DNA of 64,000 nucleotides from Acetobacterium paludosum (GTDB taxonomy: Bacteria > Bacillota > Clostridia > Eubacteriales > Eubacteriaceae): positions 1-64,000 of the forward strand of contig NZ_RXYA01000014.1 in the NCBI RefSeq assembly GCF_008086595.1, in the 5' to 3' direction. How positions within the stretch are numbered: the stretch's first letter is position 1; every line of letters begins with the position of its first letter. The translations under genes were made by a program, and so were the position numbers. Of this stretch, positions 47,339 through 56,638 are shown piece after piece. Under the pieces are notes generated by a model that was not told the origin of the DNA, ran no database searches, and saw only the letters and a list, made by a program, of their open reading frames with translations.

Positions 47339-47366
47339 ATTGTAACACCTTTCTGCAAAAAGTAAA
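47339..47366 (-). promoter_or_regulatory. Candidate promoter of the minus-strand transcript
   Basis: TTTACT (47361-47366), 16-base spacer, TACAAT (47339-47344) preceded by TG in the extended -10 position. Confidence 0.5.
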
Positions 47367-47428
47367 TAGATAAAATGTAATCGTTTGTATTATATTCGTA
47401 TATTAAAGTATACAATTTGTAAAATGCT

Positions 47429-47458
47429 TGAAGTCACCCCTTTGGCTCTGTGACTTCA
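47429..47458 (-). terminator. Hairpin at the end of the serine dehydratase operon
   Basis: TGAAGTCAC and GTGACTTCA pair around 12 bases just after the small gene at 47466. The T run is weak. Confidence 0.5.
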
Positions 47459-47465
47459 GGAGTGT

Positions 47466-47693
47466 TTAGTTCTCATTGTTTTGCGCTCCTGAATCTTTCC
47501 CGTACTCGAGCTTATGAAGCAGATCTTTTAATTGTTCCGTCAGTTTATCGACATTCGTTTCCAGGGAACCGTCAGCCGGAGTACAATTGCCGTTAAATCC
47601 GTAAATTCGCCCGCTTTCCAACTCATTTAAAGAGGCTTTAATTGCTGCTATTTCTTTGGCATATTTTATTGAAATATCGATTGTTTTTTCCAT
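47466..47693 (-). CDS. Small hypothetical protein after sdaAA
   Basis: A 75-residue charged, helical protein ('MEKTIDISIKYAKEIAAIK', 'ETNVDKLTEQLKDLLHKLE'). Start at 47693 behind AGGAG; a longer frame upstream lacks a ribosome site. It follows sdaAA by about 110 bases and may be in the same transcript. No domain recognised. Confidence 0.6.
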   Translation of the reverse strand: MEKTIDISIKYAKEIAAIKASLNELESGRIYGFNGNCTPADGSLETNVDKLTEQLKDLLHKLEYGKDSGAQNNEN

Positions 47694-47804
47694 GTTGCAT
47701 TCTCCTATTTTAGTTAAAACGACCGATGCGACGGCGACAAGCACATCACACCGGTCCATATTCTCGCAGTAAACCATCTCAACGTTCTTGCTAGAATGCT
47801 ACTG

Positions 47805-48674
47805 TCAGTTTTTCAATCTTTTTGCAATCAATAGACCCGTCGGGGTGATCGCCAGTCCCCCTTCACTCGTCTCTTTGAGCGAAACGGGCATGGCATTTCC
47901 AATCAAACGCATGGCATCAATCACTTCATCTGGGGGGATCTGGCTGCGAATTCCGGCCAAAGCCATATCCGCGCTCGTTAAGGCATTGACCGCACCAATG
48001 ACGTTCCGCTTAACACAAGGCACCTCAACCAATCCAGCGACCGGGTCGCAAACCAAACCCAATAAGCTTTTCAAGGCCAGGGCCGCTGCGTGAATGATGC
48101 AATCCCCGTCTCCATTTTTCAGATAGACCACGGCTCCGGCCGCCATGGCACTGGCAGATCCGATTTCCGCCTGACAGCCGCCGGTTGCTCCGGCAATAAA
48201 GGCTCGATGGGCAATAACTTCTCCAATACCGGCAGCCACAAATAGCGCCTCGATTATTTTTGTCTCTTCAATTTCATTTTGTTCTTGATAAGTTAAGAGC
48301 ACCGCCGGAATGACTCCACAGGAACCAGCCGTAGGAGCCGCAACAATACGTTTCATGCAGGCATTGGATTCACCCATTTTAATCGCTTTTTCCATAACCG
48401 TTCCAATAAAATCGCCGCACAGCATGGCTTTGTTCTTGACGGCGAGGGCAATTTTCTCGCCATCCCCACCGACTAATTGGCTGGAGGATTTTAGCTGCTT
48501 ATCATAATTGTCATCCGCCGCTTTCATCGCAAGATGTAAGCGGCTCATTTTTGTCAACGCTTCATCTCTAGTCATTTGACTTTCGCTGATATCCTCTTCC
48601 AGAATCACTTCCCAGAACGGTTTATTGGATGTCTTAATCCGATCCATAATTTCATTGAATGATTTGAAACTCAT
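47805..48674 (-). CDS. sdaAA: L-serine ammonia-lyase, iron-sulfur type, alpha subunit
   Basis: Catalytic subunit of the oxygen-sensitive [4Fe-4S] serine dehydratase giving pyruvate and ammonia. The 289 residues include 'VAAPTAGSCGVIPAVLL', 'IAGATGGCQAEIGSASAMAA' and 'CDPVAGLVEVPCVKRN', with Cys residues for the cluster. The start is the ATG at 48674, which overlaps the sdaAB stop by 4 bases (ATGA) and has GGAG upstream. Confidence 0.96.
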   Translation of the reverse strand: MSFKSFNEIMDRIKTSNKPFWEVILEEDISESQMTRDEALTKMSRLHLAMKAADDNYDKQLKSSSQLVGGDGEKIALAVKNKAMLCGDFIGTVMEKAIKMGESNACMKRIVAAPTAGSCGVIPAVLLTYQEQNEIEETKIIEALFVAAGIGEVIAHRAFIAGATGGCQAEIGSASAMAAGAVVYLKNGDGDCIIHAAALALKSLLGLVCDPVAGLVEVPCVKRNVIGAVNALTSADMALAGIRSQIPPDEVIDAMRLIGNAMPVSLKETSEGGLAITPTGLLIAKRLKN

Positions 48675-49339
48675 GCTGACTCCTCTAAACTGAGATAAGT
48701 AACCTTTCGAATGCCGTCCAATTGTTCCAGCCACTTTATTGATTCCGATGATATTTCCTGATCGCATTCCAGAACCATCACCGCATCACCACCCCGCTTG
48801 CTTCGATATAACTGCATCGTGGCAATGTTGATCGATTTTTGACTCAGCATGGCTGCCACTTTGGTTACCAGCCCCGGCTGATCCAGATTATGAACAATCA
48901 ACGTCGGGAAATCTCCTCCGAAATTGGCATCCAGACCATCGATCTGAAAAATTTTAATATTACCGCCGCCTACAGAGGAAGCGAGAATCTCCAACTCTCT
49001 TCCTGATACCCCGGTTAAATTCAGTTTCACACTGTTAGGATGGGCGTCTCTCAATTCGATTCCTTCAAAGCAAAATGCCATTCCCTCTTTTTGTGCCCAT
49101 TTAAAACTTTCAGGTATTCGATCGTCGTCCGGCTTCATCCCCAGTAATCCGGCGACGATCGCTTTATCTGTCCCATGACCCTTTCCGGTCGTCAGAAAGG
49201 ATCCATGCAAATATATCCTCGCCGTTTTAATCTTCTCGCCCATCAATTTATTGGAAAGATAACCAATTTTGACCGCCCCCGCGGTATGGGAACTGGACGG
49301 CCCAACCATAATGGGTCCAATAATATCGAATACATTCAT
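48671..49339 (-). CDS. sdaAB: L-serine ammonia-lyase, iron-sulfur type, beta subunit
   Basis: The 222-residue partner subunit: 'FDIIGPIMVGPSSSHTAGA' at the amino end, and a carboxyl ACT domain ('PTLIVHNLDQPGLVTKVAAM') that may sense serine. GAGGG lies before the ATG. First gene of sdaAB-sdaAA and probably the small gene at 47466. Confidence 0.96.
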   Translation of the reverse strand: MNVFDIIGPIMVGPSSSHTAGAVKIGYLSNKLMGEKIKTARIYLHGSFLTTGKGHGTDKAIVAGLLGMKPDDDRIPESFKWAQKEGMAFCFEGIELRDAHPNSVKLNLTGVSGRELEILASSVGGGNIKIFQIDGLDANFGGDFPTLIVHNLDQPGLVTKVAAMLSQKSINIATMQLYRSKRGGDAVMVLECDQEISSESIKWLEQLDGIRKVTYLSLEESA

Positions 49340-49481
49340 CTCATCCCTCTTTTACAAAACTTTTTGATTATTTAAACACTTTTTGAAAAGTCTGATTGTA
49401 AAAATTAATTATTGATTGATTTCAATGAACATATTATAACACGGCAATTCTATATAAACATAGCCCCTGTTTATCACTTTA

Positions 49482-51251
49482 TTAAATTAAATGATACTCC
49501 TTTAACAGGTCTTCAATCACTGTCCCTGATATTTTTTTCAGACTCCCTTTTTCAATCAGACTGATGATGAAAGGCAGCTTCAACTCTGTAATTTTCTTTC
49601 CGTCCATCATCTTGGAAGTGGAATCCATGAGAGTTCGCACATCGTAACAGGAAGCAAAAACTTCCGGAACGCCACGATCCACATCCAGCAGCGTGTAGAC
49701 GGCTTCCATAGCTGTTCGTACTGAATATTCAGTAGTAAATACAGTATCCCGGACCGTATCCGCAAACTGGCCGATAAAGGCAAAGTTTACGGCTCCATCC
49801 GGCACCACCTTCGGTCGGTCTCCCTTGGTTCTTGGCATAAAGAAGGCCGTGATATAAGGCATCATGCAGGGGATACAACGGGCTGATTCAGTAGCCATTT
49901 CGTGAATCTCGAATTCCGGTACACCGATGTGGTAAAGCCATTCTTCGGTTATTTCAAGGCCGGTACATTCCCGCATGGGCTTTTTAATATAATCCCCGGG
50001 AACATCGGTAAACAAACCATAAACCCAAACCACCAGCTGATCTTTTGGCTGCGCTTTGAAATGGGGCTGGCGATTGACCGTGTAACTCATGAGCCACTTG
50101 GAATCTTTCACCGTAACAATCCCGCCGCTAACCACTTTTCCAGTGAAAGGGTCGCGTTTGCAGACTTTTTCGATATAGGGAGGAATGCGATTGTCCAGGG
50201 TGGTGACGGTGGCTGATTCCCAATTGGTGGCGGGAATATTGGTACAAAACTTATCGGGATGGCCGAAAGCCTCGTCCTGACTGGCAATGTTTCGCCATAG
50301 CTCCCAACAGCCGCCGGGGGAATTATTGATGCCGGCAGGATGATGCTGATCCCCAAGTGTGGCGTTTTCGGTACAACTCCCGTTGGTAACAAAAACCAGA
50401 TCATCTTCGATCAGATCAATGGATTCTGCTGCACCATTATGCGTACAGATGATTTTTTTGGCCACTTTTTTATCCTTCTGAATATCAAAAATAATATTGG
50501 TCACCTGGGTATCATATTGGAACTGAACGCCATTGCCTTCCAGATAGTTGACCATGGGCAGAATCAGCGATTCGTACTGGTTGTATTTAGTGAATTTCAA
50601 GGCTGAAAAATCAGGCAGTCCCCCAATATGATGAATGAATCGCTGAATATAGAGCTTCATTTCCAGAGCGCTGTGCCATTCTTCAAAAGCAAACATCGTC
50701 CGCCAATAAAGCCAGAAGTTGGAAGCAAAAAATTCCTCGCTAAAGACCTCTTCGATTTTTCGATCATACAGATCTTCATCCCGGGTCATAAAAAGTTTCA
50801 CAATTTCCATAGCTGCTTTGTCACTGAGGGTAAATTTCCCGTCGGTGTGGGCATCTTCCCCCTGATTGACGGTTGCCCGCAGCAGTGAAAAATTAGGATC
50901 TTTCTTGTTCAGCCAGTAATATTCATCCAACACCGAAGCCCCATCGATTTCTGAGGACGGGATGGATCGGAACAAATCCCAGAGGCATTCAAAATGGTTT
51001 TCCATTTCCCGACCACCCCGAATGATAAAGCCCTTTTGATTGTCATAAATGCCGTCGCAGGCACCTCCCGGGAGACTTAGTTCTTCTAAAATATGAATCC
51101 GTTCACCCTTCATCTGTCCGTCTCGCACCATAAAACAGGCCGCTGCCAAAGAGGCTAAACCCGAACCTACCAGATAGGCTGATTTTTTATCCGCATCCGC
51201 TGGTTTCTGTGGTCTTGCAAAAGCTTCATAATTTCCGTTGCTATAATACAT
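49482..51251 (-). CDS. ohyA: Oleate hydratase (myosin-cross-reactive antigen family)
   Basis: An FAD protein that adds water to oleic acid, giving 10-hydroxystearate, a detoxification of unsaturated fatty acids. The 589 residues match family length, with the FAD-binding '[20 protein letters not shown]', '[16 protein letters not shown]' and '[20 protein letters not shown]'. Start at 51251, 7 bases after GGAGG; a longer frame upstream is not supported. A TetR-family gene on the same strand lies directly upstream, an arrangement suggesting fatty-acid-responsive control. Confidence 0.95.
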   Translation of the reverse strand: MYYSNGNYEAFARPQKPADADKKSAYLVGSGLASLAAACFMVRDGQMKGERIHILEELSLPGGACDGIYDNQKGFIIRGGREMENHFECLWDLFRSIPSSEIDGASVLDEYYWLNKKDPNFSLLRATVNQGEDAHTDGKFTLSDKAAMEIVKLFMTRDEDLYDRKIEEVFSEEFFASNFWLYWRTMFAFEEWHSALEMKLYIQRFIHHIGGLPDFSALKFTKYNQYESLILPMVNYLEGNGVQFQYDTQVTNIIFDIQKDKKVAKKIICTHNGAAESIDLIEDDLVFVTNGSCTENATLGDQHHPAGINNSPGGCWELWRNIASQDEAFGHPDKFCTNIPATNWESATVTTLDNRIPPYIEKVCKRDPFTGKVVSGGIVTVKDSKWLMSYTVNRQPHFKAQPKDQLVVWVYGLFTDVPGDYIKKPMRECTGLEITEEWLYHIGVPEFEIHEMATESARCIPCMMPYITAFFMPRTKGDRPKVVPDGAVNFAFIGQFADTVRDTVFTTEYSVRTAMEAVYTLLDVDRGVPEVFASCYDVRTLMDSTSKMMDGKKITELKLPFIISLIEKGSLKKISGTVIEDLLKEYHLI

Positions 51252-51374
51252 CTTTTTTCCTCCAACTCTTAATGTTATTTTATTGATATTGCCATCATAG
51301 GCTTTTATTCGGAGTTTTGCCATATACAAAAAGACACAATGTCAAAAGTTCTAACACTGTGCCCATATTGTCAA

Positions 51375-51407
51375 AACTTTAGACAAATCGTCGCTTTGTC
51401 TAGAGTT
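51375..51407. promoter_or_regulatory. Inverted repeat between the TetR gene and ohyA
   Basis: AACTTTAGACAAA and TTTGTCTAGAGTT (13-base arms, one mismatch, 7-base spacer) lie 120 bases before ohyA. A half-like copy, TTGTCAAAACTT/ATGTCAAAAGTT, recurs at 51338-51379. Candidate TetR operator; a terminator role for the TetR gene is less likely since the T run is poor. Confidence 0.5.
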
Positions 51408-51467
51408 CTAAATCGCAGCGATAAAACCCGCAGCGCAATCAAAAAAATCATATATTTGAAAATGGCT

Positions 51468-52031
51468 TCATCTCGATAGCGTTCTGAATTTTTCCAGAGC
51501 CTTTTCAATATCTCCATGAACCAAAATGCTCAGCCGGTCGATGATAATCCGCGGTTCTTCTTTCATGCCCTGCTGAATCCATTCCAGCATCAGTCCTACA
51601 AAGGCATATTTGTAGAAGTTGGCAATAAAAGCTTTATCATCATCTCGAACCATCATTCCCGATGCTTTTTCTTCAATGACCCCGATTAAAAGATTATAGG
51701 TTTCATTATATAGATAAGTTTCCAGGTGCTGCCGACTGATGGAGTGGTAGGTGTTTCGGACAAATCCGCTGTTTTTCAGAACATATTCGAATATCTTTAA
51801 AAAACCATCCTGCCAGGTGTCATAGGTTTTTTTTCCATCCAAAGCTTTGGTGGCTTCATTGGTGTAGATCCATTCCACCAGATCATAAATATCCTGGAAA
51901 TGATAATAGAATGTCTGCCGATTCACTTCGCAGTCGGCAGCCACATCGATGACGGTAATTTTATCTAAAGGTTTTGCTAATAGCAGCTTTTTCAGTGAAG
52001 CCGCCAGAGCTCTTTTTGTTGTCTGGGACAC
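51468..52031 (-). CDS. TetR-family transcriptional regulator next to ohyA
   Basis: A 187-residue regulator: helix-turn-helix 'ITVIDVAADCEVNRQTFYYHF' (about 25-45, quoted in part) and a helical carboxyl domain with 'GLMLEWIQQGMKEEPRIIID'. GTG start 6 bases after GGAGG. Related in layout to the TetR protein at 42729. Its position suggests it controls ohyA. Confidence 0.88.
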   Translation of the reverse strand: MSQTTKRALAASLKKLLLAKPLDKITVIDVAADCEVNRQTFYYHFQDIYDLVEWIYTNEATKALDGKKTYDTWQDGFLKIFEYVLKNSGFVRNTYHSISRQHLETYLYNETYNLLIGVIEEKASGMMVRDDDKAFIANFYKYAFVGLMLEWIQQGMKEEPRIIIDRLSILVHGDIEKALEKFRTLSR

Positions 52032-52156
52032 TGGATACCTCCGTTTATATATATAATCTCTATTTTTATATCAGTTTTGATGTGTTTATGATATCCTTAG
52101 CTATACTGGTCAGCCTAGCCGGTTCAAGCAAATTAATTATTTATTAAGAATCGTTC

Positions 52157-52185
52157 TTGATTTTTAATATCGTTTGTTTTATAAT
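52157..52185 (+). promoter_or_regulatory. Promoter of the hemerythrin gene
   Basis: TTGATT (52157-52162), 17-base spacer, TATAAT (52180-52185). Confidence 0.8.
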
Positions 52186-52217
52186 TAAATAAATCAAATC
52201 ATCCAGGAGGATTACTT

Positions 52218-52622
52218 ATGGCAATTGTATGGACACCAAATTTATCAGTCGGCGTAACAAGTATTGACGATCAACACAAGGTTTTGTTTGAAAAAGCGGA
52301 TCAGCTTTTTGAAGCAGGAAAATCCGGTAAATCAAAAGAGATTATCGGACAGATGTTGGATTTTCTTGACAAATATACGAAACAGCATTTTCATGATGAG
52401 GAAGTATATATGGCAAGCATAAATTATCCAGGAATTTCGGAACAAAAAACGGCACACAAAAATTTTATCGCGGAACTCACCAAATTAAAAAAAGAATATG
52501 CGGCTTCCGGTGGAAATATCTGTCTGATTATCAATGCGAACCAGATGGTAATCAACTGGCTGACCAAACATATTTCAGTGATGGATAAAAAAATCGGAAC
52601 CTATGCCAACACTTTAAAATAA
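52218..52622 (+). CDS. Bacteriohemerythrin
   Basis: A 134-residue single-domain hemerythrin that binds O2 at a di-iron centre. Ligands are in place: His20 ('DDQHK'), His57 and Glu61 ('QHFHDEE'), His80, His118 and Asp123 ('HISVMD'). In a strict anaerobe it would serve oxygen sensing, storage or removal. GGAGG precedes the ATG and a consensus promoter lies upstream; it appears to be a single-gene unit. Confidence 0.93.
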   Translation: MAIVWTPNLSVGVTSIDDQHKVLFEKADQLFEAGKSGKSKEIIGQMLDFLDKYTKQHFHDEEVYMASINYPGISEQKTAHKNFIAELTKLKKEYAASGGNICLIINANQMVINWLTKHISVMDKKIGTYANTLK

Positions 52623-52707
52623 GGAAATCAAAATGCAGTCGACAGACTGTCAATTGATAGACAAAGAAAAGGACAAACCCGTGATTGCCCCCCTCTTATT
52701 TTTCCTT

Positions 52708-54711
52708 TCATTTGATCACCTTCAGGACAATCGCGGTTGCCGTTTTATTCAGACAATCCTGTTTCAACTGATTACATACAACTTCAAGAGCAGTCGAAAC
52801 CTGACCGTCCCATGCGGCATTGACAACAATCAGCATGGGATGCTTGATTCGGGCAGCCGCATACTCAAGAAAGATGTATTCGGTTTCCGAGAGTTTTTTA
52901 ACCGGTGTTTTCAGTTTATTCCCCAGTCCGATCCGTTTGGCTGTTGACTCGGCCCAGATTCGCTTATCTCTGACGTCTCTAACCTGCCACAGCGCGGCCT
53001 TTAAAAAAACCTCAACGCATTCATTTCCGTACCGACGCTGCGGATCCTCAAACATGATGGCATATTCCCGACGCACCAACGCCTTCAATTCTTCTTTTTT
53101 TCCAAAATCAAACTTTCTTCGGTTGAAGAAAAAAAGCTCATCTGCCTTAAGTTTTCTACCGGTGATCATTTTCAGAAATGTCTCCTTCTCATCCGAAGAT
53201 GAAAAAAGCAATTTCTGATAAGCATGTTTCTCTATCGAAAACAGTTTTTCATTTCCTCGCCGTATCCGCAGCAGTGAAAAATCCCTAAAACTATCAATAA
53301 TCTGTCCGGATTTTTTAAAAACCTCCAACATGGCTAGAGTCATGTCGTTCACCAGTGCAAAATCCTCCATTGTGAATCGTCCGTTTTTCTTATTGATCAG
53401 TTCCAGGGCCCCAAAAACTTCCTTTTCATCAATGCCCAGGGGCACGGCAATTCCGGAACTGACAGCAATACCAAGGGCGTGGCCAACCTCTTCAAAATGT
53501 ACCGCCGTCTGGTTTGAATCCCGGACAAACAACGGCAGTCCTTCAAATGCACACTGCGCAGCAATACCATGCCCATTTCTCAGCTTCAGTTGATAGAATC
53601 GCTCCGCCGATGGACTCTTGATAATCACGGGATAAATGTACTCCCCATCCCGGTCCTTATCCTTCAGCCAGAGAACCGCTGCCAGTGCATCCGTCACCAT
53701 CAGAACTTCATCCAGGGTGGTACTGAAAAGTCGGGGGACCGAAGTACTTGCTTCAATCTTCTCCTGAAACCGTAGGATGCATTCTTCATAGCTGAGATGC
53801 TTTTCCCCGGTAAAATCTTTGAATATTTTTGACTTCAGTTTATTCGTGGTTTCCCGTATAACACGGGTGCCTTCGAGGTTTCCAAACTCATCAAAATTCA
53901 CCTCGTTAAAGCCGTGGATATTGATGATGCGCTTGGCCGCATAGCGGTTGATGGGCGCGGTGCGGCTGATATAGGAAACATAGCTTGCTTTCCGGGTGAG
54001 ATCTTCGGCATGGACGATGTACTCAAACCGGTCTGTTTTAAGGGCTTCTTTCTGGATATCATTCATCGCGTACCAACAGTAGGGCTGGGCGTTAATACAA
54101 TAGGCGTTGACAGCTTCTGTGAGACGGTTGATGAAAACATAGGTTGCCAGATTCCCGCCTTTGGAATGACCCAGAATGTTTCGTTCTCCCAAAATACCCC
54201 GCATGTTGGCATCATAAAAAGCCAGCGCTTTCTGATGATGGTTGGTAACCCTTCCCAGCGATGCCACCAAACATCCCCCCCAATCCAACACAATGCTGGA
54301 TGGGTACATCAGCTCGCATCCGCTGAAAGACACAGCCGCATTATTGTCACTGTCTTCAAAAGCCAATCCGACAAAGCTTGTTTTTCTTTTTTCTTTGGTA
54401 TTGCCGTAGCTGCCATAGTTGTCATTCATATAGCCGGTGATGACGACGTCTTCCAAATTATCGCTGGTCGCATAGATACGGCGAAAATTGGCCTGTCTTG
54501 ACTTGATGTATTTTTTTCCCTTTTGAGATCTGCTGATAAAAGCGGGATACATCGAACAACCGCATTGGTCAAGCAGATCGATATAGACATCCAGCTTCAT
54601 CGGTGTTTCACGGGAGATTTTGTTTTTAAATTCAGATGGCAGATGAAAATAAGCTATTTCCAGCAACAAGTATTTTTCAATATCCAGCAGATTGCACATT
54701 TTTAAACTCAT
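52708..54711 (-). CDS. DUF2974 (Mbeg1-like) hydrolase fused to a GAF domain
   Basis: A 667-residue soluble protein. Residues about 1-300 form a DUF2974/Mbeg1-like alpha/beta hydrolase with nucleophile motif GHSKGGN (Ser183). Residues about 310-470 look like a GAF domain ('VLMVTDALAAVLWLKDKDRDG', 'GALELINKKNGRFTMEDFAL', quoted in part). The last 190 residues are charged and unassigned ('LKADELFFFNRRKFDFGKKE', 'KLSETEYIFLEYAAARI'). A lipase-like domain under control of a small-molecule sensor is a reasonable but untested reading. Start at 54711 behind AGGAGG. Confidence 0.75.
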   Translation of the reverse strand: MSLKMCNLLDIEKYLLLEIAYFHLPSEFKNKISRETPMKLDVYIDLLDQCGCSMYPAFISRSQKGKKYIKSRQANFRRIYATSDNLEDVVITGYMNDNYGSYGNTKEKRKTSFVGLAFEDSDNNAAVSFSGCELMYPSSIVLDWGGCLVASLGRVTNHHQKALAFYDANMRGILGERNILGHSKGGNLATYVFINRLTEAVNAYCINAQPYCWYAMNDIQKEALKTDRFEYIVHAEDLTRKASYVSYISRTAPINRYAAKRIINIHGFNEVNFDEFGNLEGTRVIRETTNKLKSKIFKDFTGEKHLSYEECILRFQEKIEASTSVPRLFSTTLDEVLMVTDALAAVLWLKDKDRDGEYIYPVIIKSPSAERFYQLKLRNGHGIAAQCAFEGLPLFVRDSNQTAVHFEEVGHALGIAVSSGIAVPLGIDEKEVFGALELINKKNGRFTMEDFALVNDMTLAMLEVFKKSGQIIDSFRDFSLLRIRRGNEKLFSIEKHAYQKLLFSSSDEKETFLKMITGRKLKADELFFFNRRKFDFGKKEELKALVRREYAIMFEDPQRRYGNECVEVFLKAALWQVRDVRDKRIWAESTAKRIGLGNKLKTPVKKLSETEYIFLEYAAARIKHPMLIVVNAAWDGQVSTALEVVCNQLKQDCLNKTATAIVLKVIK

Positions 54712-54808
54712 CGACGAAGCCCTCCTTTTTTTGCGGTCCAATGGTTGGATCAACCAGTCTGCTTATTATTTCCGCTGTTTGCAATTTTTCCCTGATGAGA
54801 TGAATTCT

Positions 54809-55924
54809 CTAGTCTTCCTGAGCTTCCTTGATAAATAAAAGCAATTCCCTGACATGCTCCTGCGTTTCTTCATCGTCTGCATAGGTCAAAATTTGTTTGG
54901 CAATGTCTGCAGCATTTTTGAAATCACCTAAATAGACGTAAATGTCACACATGATGGTGCAGTAAAAAATCCGATAATCCATATAATTTTCATTGAGCGG
55001 ATTTTTTAAAATTTTCATCAGCATTTTGCAGGACTCCAAGGTCTTTTCTCTGTTGCCGATAAAATCATAGCAGCTCACCAGCAGCGGAAGAACACCTTCT
55101 GGTTCGAAGCCCGATTTAAGGCATTTTTCAAAAAGCGGAATGGCGTCATCAAAGCAGTAATACAAAAATAGTATATAAGCAATGTTGTAGAGCAGCTCAG
55201 GCGTTTCCTTCATAGTCCTGGCCGTATTAAAGCATTTAAGAGCCTTCTGATAGTCTTCTTCGTTACAATATGCCATGCCTTTTTCAAACAGTTCGTCGTA
55301 ACCAGCCTTGAGAGAGGCCTTGTCTATGACCGCATGGATCATTTCATCCGTTACCGTTAAATTTGCGAATTCCCCGTTGTATTCCTTCATGTAGCGAAGA
55401 ACTTCAGGAATCAGTTCGTTTTTGGCATCATCAGACTCGCCGTACCAGACATTTGATTGACTAACGCCGCTGCCTGTACCTGCCACTGATGCCTTTTTGA
55501 TTTCAAAGGTCCGTTGATCTTCAGGGAGAAGATGACAGTCTCTGGCGGCGGCGACAAAATTAAAATACAGACTGGCATTTTCATCCGTGAACGAGGGCAC
55601 AAACTGGGCTTCCCGGTAAGCCGTTGCATTTTCATACCATCCAACAATTCTCATTTTTCCATCATCAGCAGTCGCACACCAGACAATGATGAAGCCCTCT
55701 GACTGAGGGTCCTGTCTTGATATTTCCGGATCACATTTTTCCAGATCTAAATTATCAAATGAGATAACATGACCGTAACATTTTCGATTATAATCCATAA
55801 AATTATAAGCTTCTCCTACCGATCTGCTCTCATCTATCAGCGTTCCGCCCTCTTGAGGCATATCATCTTCGGTGATTCCCTGATAATATTTCATCCACGC
55901 CCCATTACAAAATAAAAGTTTCAT
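54809..55924 (-). CDS. TPR protein with an unassigned amino domain
   Basis: A 371-residue soluble protein. Residues about 1-190 hold an unassigned domain with 'GGTLIDESRSVGEAYNF' and 'IVWCATADDGKMRIVGWYEN'; I recall similar sequence at the amino ends of predicted nucleic-acid-binding or nuclease proteins, but cannot confirm it. From about 215, TPR repeats follow ('FEKGMAYCNEEDYQKALKCF', 'AIPLFEKCLKSGFEPEGV'). The start is one of two adjacent ATGs (55927 or 55924) after GGGAG. About 100 bases from each neighbour, same strand. Confidence 0.65.
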   Translation of the reverse strand: MKLLFCNGAWMKYYQGITEDDMPQEGGTLIDESRSVGEAYNFMDYNRKCYGHVISFDNLDLEKCDPEISRQDPQSEGFIIVWCATADDGKMRIVGWYENATAYREAQFVPSFTDENASLYFNFVAAARDCHLLPEDQRTFEIKKASVAGTGSGVSQSNVWYGESDDAKNELIPEVLRYMKEYNGEFANLTVTDEMIHAVIDKASLKAGYDELFEKGMAYCNEEDYQKALKCFNTARTMKETPELLYNIAYILFLYYCFDDAIPLFEKCLKSGFEPEGVLPLLVSCYDFIGNREKTLESCKMLMKILKNPLNENYMDYRIFYCTIMCDIYVYLGDFKNAADIAKQILTYADDEETQEHVRELLLFIKEAQED

Positions 55925-56026
55925 CATTTTTCTCCCAATCTTTGACTTCAAAAATTTAAACCATGCCCTTTTTTTGATTTTCGTTATTAGCATGCCGTTG
56001 GAATTTCCAACCCACTGGATTTTTGT

Positions 56027-56593
56027 CTAACTCACCGCTGCTAACGCAATTATGGATAACGGCTTGATTTTACCCGGTTCATAAATCGTGATATCGTTAT
56101 ATTCGTTTACGGCAGCATCATCCTCGAGATGATATTTGTTGCAGACAACCCCGTCAATTGAATGCTTTTTGCAGTACAGTTCAATGATGTAGCCTGATTT
56201 ATTCTGTTCGGCAAAGTATTGATTCTGTTTATTATACATTTGGCGCAGGGTGTGAAGCTTCTTATTCTCGGTAATCAATTGATCAATTTCCACCTGGTTT
56301 TCAACATACCAATCATGTACTTTTTTATAATCCCCAGAAAACTTGTCCGTGGTGACGTTGTTTTCTAATCTCAACATTTTCAAACTGTCTTCTATTTCGC
56401 ATTCTATAATGCAAATCTTCTTGTTTTTATAAATATCTGACTGCAAGATATTAAACCAAAAAAGGACATGCATTTTATCAGTTAAATAAATGCCATTTCC
56501 ATTAGCCTGAATATACCTGCTTTCTTTTAATTTAAAGCCTTCTATCAATATTGAGTTTGCACTCTTTTCACTAGTCAAATGGTATAGTTTCAT
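56027..56593 (-). CDS. ADP-ribosyltransferase-like protein, possible toxin
   Basis: A 188-residue soluble protein with features of PARP-type ADP-ribosyltransferase folds: 'LYHLTS' near the start (His5), 'GNGIYLTD' (Tyr36) and near the end 'NDITIYEPGKIKPL'. In PARP the last block reads N-E-Y-I-V-Y; here Asp167 stands where the catalytic Glu would be, so the triad would be H-Y-D. A small protein gene lies 45 bases upstream on the same strand, as in toxin-antitoxin pairs. The assignment is by motif only. Confidence 0.5.
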   Translation of the reverse strand: MKLYHLTSEKSANSILIEGFKLKESRYIQANGNGIYLTDKMHVLFWFNILQSDIYKNKKICIIECEIEDSLKMLRLENNVTTDKFSGDYKKVHDWYVENQVEIDQLITENKKLHTLRQMYNKQNQYFAEQNKSGYIIELYCKKHSIDGVVCNKYHLEDDAAVNEYNDITIYEPGKIKPLSIIALAAVS

Positions 56594-56638
56594 ATTTCAA
56601 CCCCAATATACTAGATTATTCCATGCTGTCGGAACATT

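Noticed and set aside
53914-54501. Plus-strand open frame of 195 codons inside the DUF2974-GAF gene
   Set aside because: It is antisense to a well-supported gene, has no ribosome site and reads as low-likelihood protein.
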